64,000 bases of DNA from Sulfitobacter indolifex (GTDB taxonomy: Bacteria > Pseudomonadota > Alphaproteobacteria > Rhodobacterales > Rhodobacteraceae). Positions within the stretch are counted from its first letter, which is position 1. Each line of letters starts with the position of its first letter. Where the stretch lies: the NCBI RefSeq assembly GCF_022788655.1, contig NZ_CP084951.1, forward strand, positions 558,001 through 622,000. The letters run 5' to 3'. The position numbers and the translations under genes are program-made. Below, piece after piece: positions 62,963 through 64,000 of this stretch. The notes beneath the pieces are model-generated. The model had not been told where the DNA came from. It saw only the letters and a program-made list of their open reading frames with translations, and did not search any database.

Positions 62963-63742
62963 ATGCGGCGGGCATTGGTGACCGGAGCCGGGCAACGTCT
63001 GGGCCGCGCCATGGCGCTCTATCTCGGGCAGCGGGGTTTTGACGTGGCAGTGCATTACGCCACCTCGCGCACCGGGGCCGAGGCGACCGCCGCTGAGATC
63101 ACCGCTATGGGCAGTCACGCTGTAGCCCTACAGGCGGACCTCTTGGATGATGCCGCGACCGAAGCGCTTTTGCCCCGCGCGGCAGAGGTGCTTGGCTGGC
63201 CGATCACCTGCCTTGTGAACAACGCCTCAATCTTTGAACATGACGATATCACCAGCGCCAGCCGCGAGAGTTGGGACCGGCATATGGGCAGCAACCTGCG
63301 CGCACCCTTCGTGCTGACGCAGGCGATGGCGGGGCAGGGGCTACGGCCTGAATTGGACGCCAAGGGAGAGCCGCGTGCGACAGGTCTGATCGTCAATATG
63401 CTTGACCAGCGGGTCCGTAATCTCACGCCGGAATTCATGACCTACACCATCGCCAAGATGGGCCTTTGGGCGATGACGCGCACCACCGCGCAGGCGCTGG
63501 CTCCGGCGATCCGCGTCAATGGCATCGGCCCTGGCCCTACTTTGCAGGGCCATCATCAAGCTGCCGAAGACTTCGCCACACAGCGCCGCAACACGGTTCT
63601 CGCCCGGGGCGCCAATCCTGAGGATATCACGGCCGCACTGGGGTATTTTATCGATTCTCCAGGGGTCACAGGCCAATTGATCTGCACCGATGGGGGGGAA
63701 CATTTGCAGTGGGATACAAGCCCCAAAAGCCCCCGAAACTGA
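62963..63742 (+). CDS. SDR-family reductase, pteridine-reductase/FolM-like
   Basis: A 259-residue short-chain dehydrogenase. The NADP motif is TGAGQRLGRAM near residue 8; the Arg after Gln is typical of pteridine reductases rather than ordinary SDRs. NNASIFEHDD and the catalytic YTIAK (Tyr161, Lys165) are intact. VNGIGPGPTLQ and a C-terminal TDGGEHL follow. FolM-like enzymes reduce dihydromonapterin or dihydrobiopterin. GGAGGGCGGCAG precedes the ATG. It follows the antiporter by 12 bases. Confidence 0.85.
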   Translation: MRRALVTGAGQRLGRAMALYLGQRGFDVAVHYATSRTGAEATAAEITAMGSHAVALQADLLDDAATEALLPRAAEVLGWPITCLVNNASIFEHDDITSASRESWDRHMGSNLRAPFVLTQAMAGQGLRPELDAKGEPRATGLIVNMLDQRVRNLTPEFMTYTIAKMGLWAMTRTTAQALAPAIRVNGIGPGPTLQGHHQAAEDFATQRRNTVLARGANPEDITAALGYFIDSPGVTGQLICTDGGEHLQWDTSPKSPRN

Positions 63743-64000
63743 CCGCGATGCGAGAAGTTTTGCACGTCCTTAACCTGTGTAACCAAAGTGTTACCGAAAC
63801 CCCTTTGTTTTCAGAGGCTTGTTTCAGGGTAAACAAAAGAGTGAATGAAATCAGGGGTTTGTGGGAGTGCCTAAAAAATAGGCAAATCAGTGAACCATGT
63901 TAAAAACAAAGAGAAATCCGAGATGCCCAGAAGTTATCGTCAGACTTATCCACATCTTCGGTGGACATGTTAAAGCTTGCCCCCATTGCCGTCCTATTGC
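63743..64000. other. Apparently non-coding AT-richer segment at the right edge
   Basis: This 258-base stretch has many A/T runs (TTAAAAACAAAG, CTAAAAAATAGG) in a GC-rich window, and a frame at 63709-63903 lacks a ribosome-binding site and protein-like composition. It contains one perfect DnaA box (63946-63954). It could be an upstream regulatory region of a gene beyond the window or part of an origin-like region; only one box makes an oriC call weak. Confidence 0.5.
63946..63954 (+). promoter_or_regulatory. Perfect DnaA-box match
   Basis: TTATCCACA equals the classical high-affinity DnaA box. TTATCGTCA at 63934-63942 matches seven of nine bases. A single 9-mer can occur by chance, so this records a motif rather than proof of DnaA binding. 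Confidence 0.45.

Noticed and set aside
63709..63903. 64-residue plus-strand frame at the right edge
   Set aside because: It begins inside the SDR gene, has no ribosome-binding site and ends in AT-rich DNA with no protein-like pattern.
1..64000. CRISPR arrays, insertion sequences and prophage genes
   Set aside because: No regularly spaced repeats, transposase signatures or phage structural genes were found; the tRNA-side island is only a possible scar.

Overview
The window looks like chromosomal DNA of a Rhodobacterales (Roseobacter-group) alphaproteobacterium. The case rests on moderately high GC, the rpmH-rnpA-yidD-ttcA-yidC order at the left end, an inosine-type tRNA-Arg(ACG), and the roseobacter-like proteins throughout. 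No CRISPR array, complete insertion sequence or prophage was seen. Gene names rest on reading motifs by eye, without database searches.

Layout. 1-4151 (minus): a translation and membrane-biogenesis cluster (rpmH, rnpA, yidD, ttcA, an EAL-type c-di-GMP protein, 5' part of yidC). 4470-8169 (plus): a TVP38/TMEM64 membrane protein overlapping a mercuric-reductase-like flavoprotein, an orphan histidine kinase and tRNA-Arg. 8170-8995: a gene-poor scar behind the tRNA, holding a frameshifted small-gene relic and a candidate 46-aa membrane peptide. 8996-18969 (minus): a secreted lysozyme-like protein, then a three-gene locus of exported repeat proteins, one of them a 1913-aa protein with a predicted C-terminal beta-barrel. 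19387-23363: a divergent signalling unit with a REC-LuxR regulator facing a cysteine-free periplasmic SUOX-like protein and a hybrid PAS-HK-REC-Hpt kinase. 23605-24849: htpX and a small membrane protein.

25068-31513: a GntR/FCD regulator and a divergent amino-acid uptake/PLP-enzyme operon (binding protein, single permease, kynureninase-like enzyme), then a GAF-PAS kinase and an M19 dipeptidase. 31601-37232 (minus): an overlapping beta-oxidation operon (acyl-CoA dehydrogenase, thiolase, bifunctional hydratase/dehydrogenase). 37393-40328: a FAH-family hydrolase and a CHASE-PAS kinase. 40495-46889: a six-gene Liv-type ABC operon ending in an alpha/beta hydrolase, facing a PAS-LuxR regulator. 47366-50519: a FixL/FixJ-like pair. 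50633-53935: a DegP-type protease divergent from an OmpR-type two-component system. 54026-56563: cydAB plus a DUF2474-like mini-subunit, behind a perfect 14-bp palindrome. 56647-63742: quinone oxidoreductase, EamA transporter, CoxG-like protein, ABC-2 exporter, S49 peptidase, a zinc-ribbon-like mini-protein, a Ca/Na antiporter and a pteridine-reductase-like SDR. The last 258 bases are AT-richer, appear non-coding and carry one perfect DnaA box.

The window is dense in signalling: six histidine kinases, three response regulators, a PAS-LuxR regulator and a c-di-GMP phosphodiesterase candidate. The strongest candidates for something undescribed are the exported DUF11/beta-barrel locus with its unusual upstream dyads, and the adjacent phosphorelay with the cofactor-less SUOX-like protein. 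Smaller leads are the cyd palindrome, the FixLJ-upstream dyad and several uncatalogued mini-genes.
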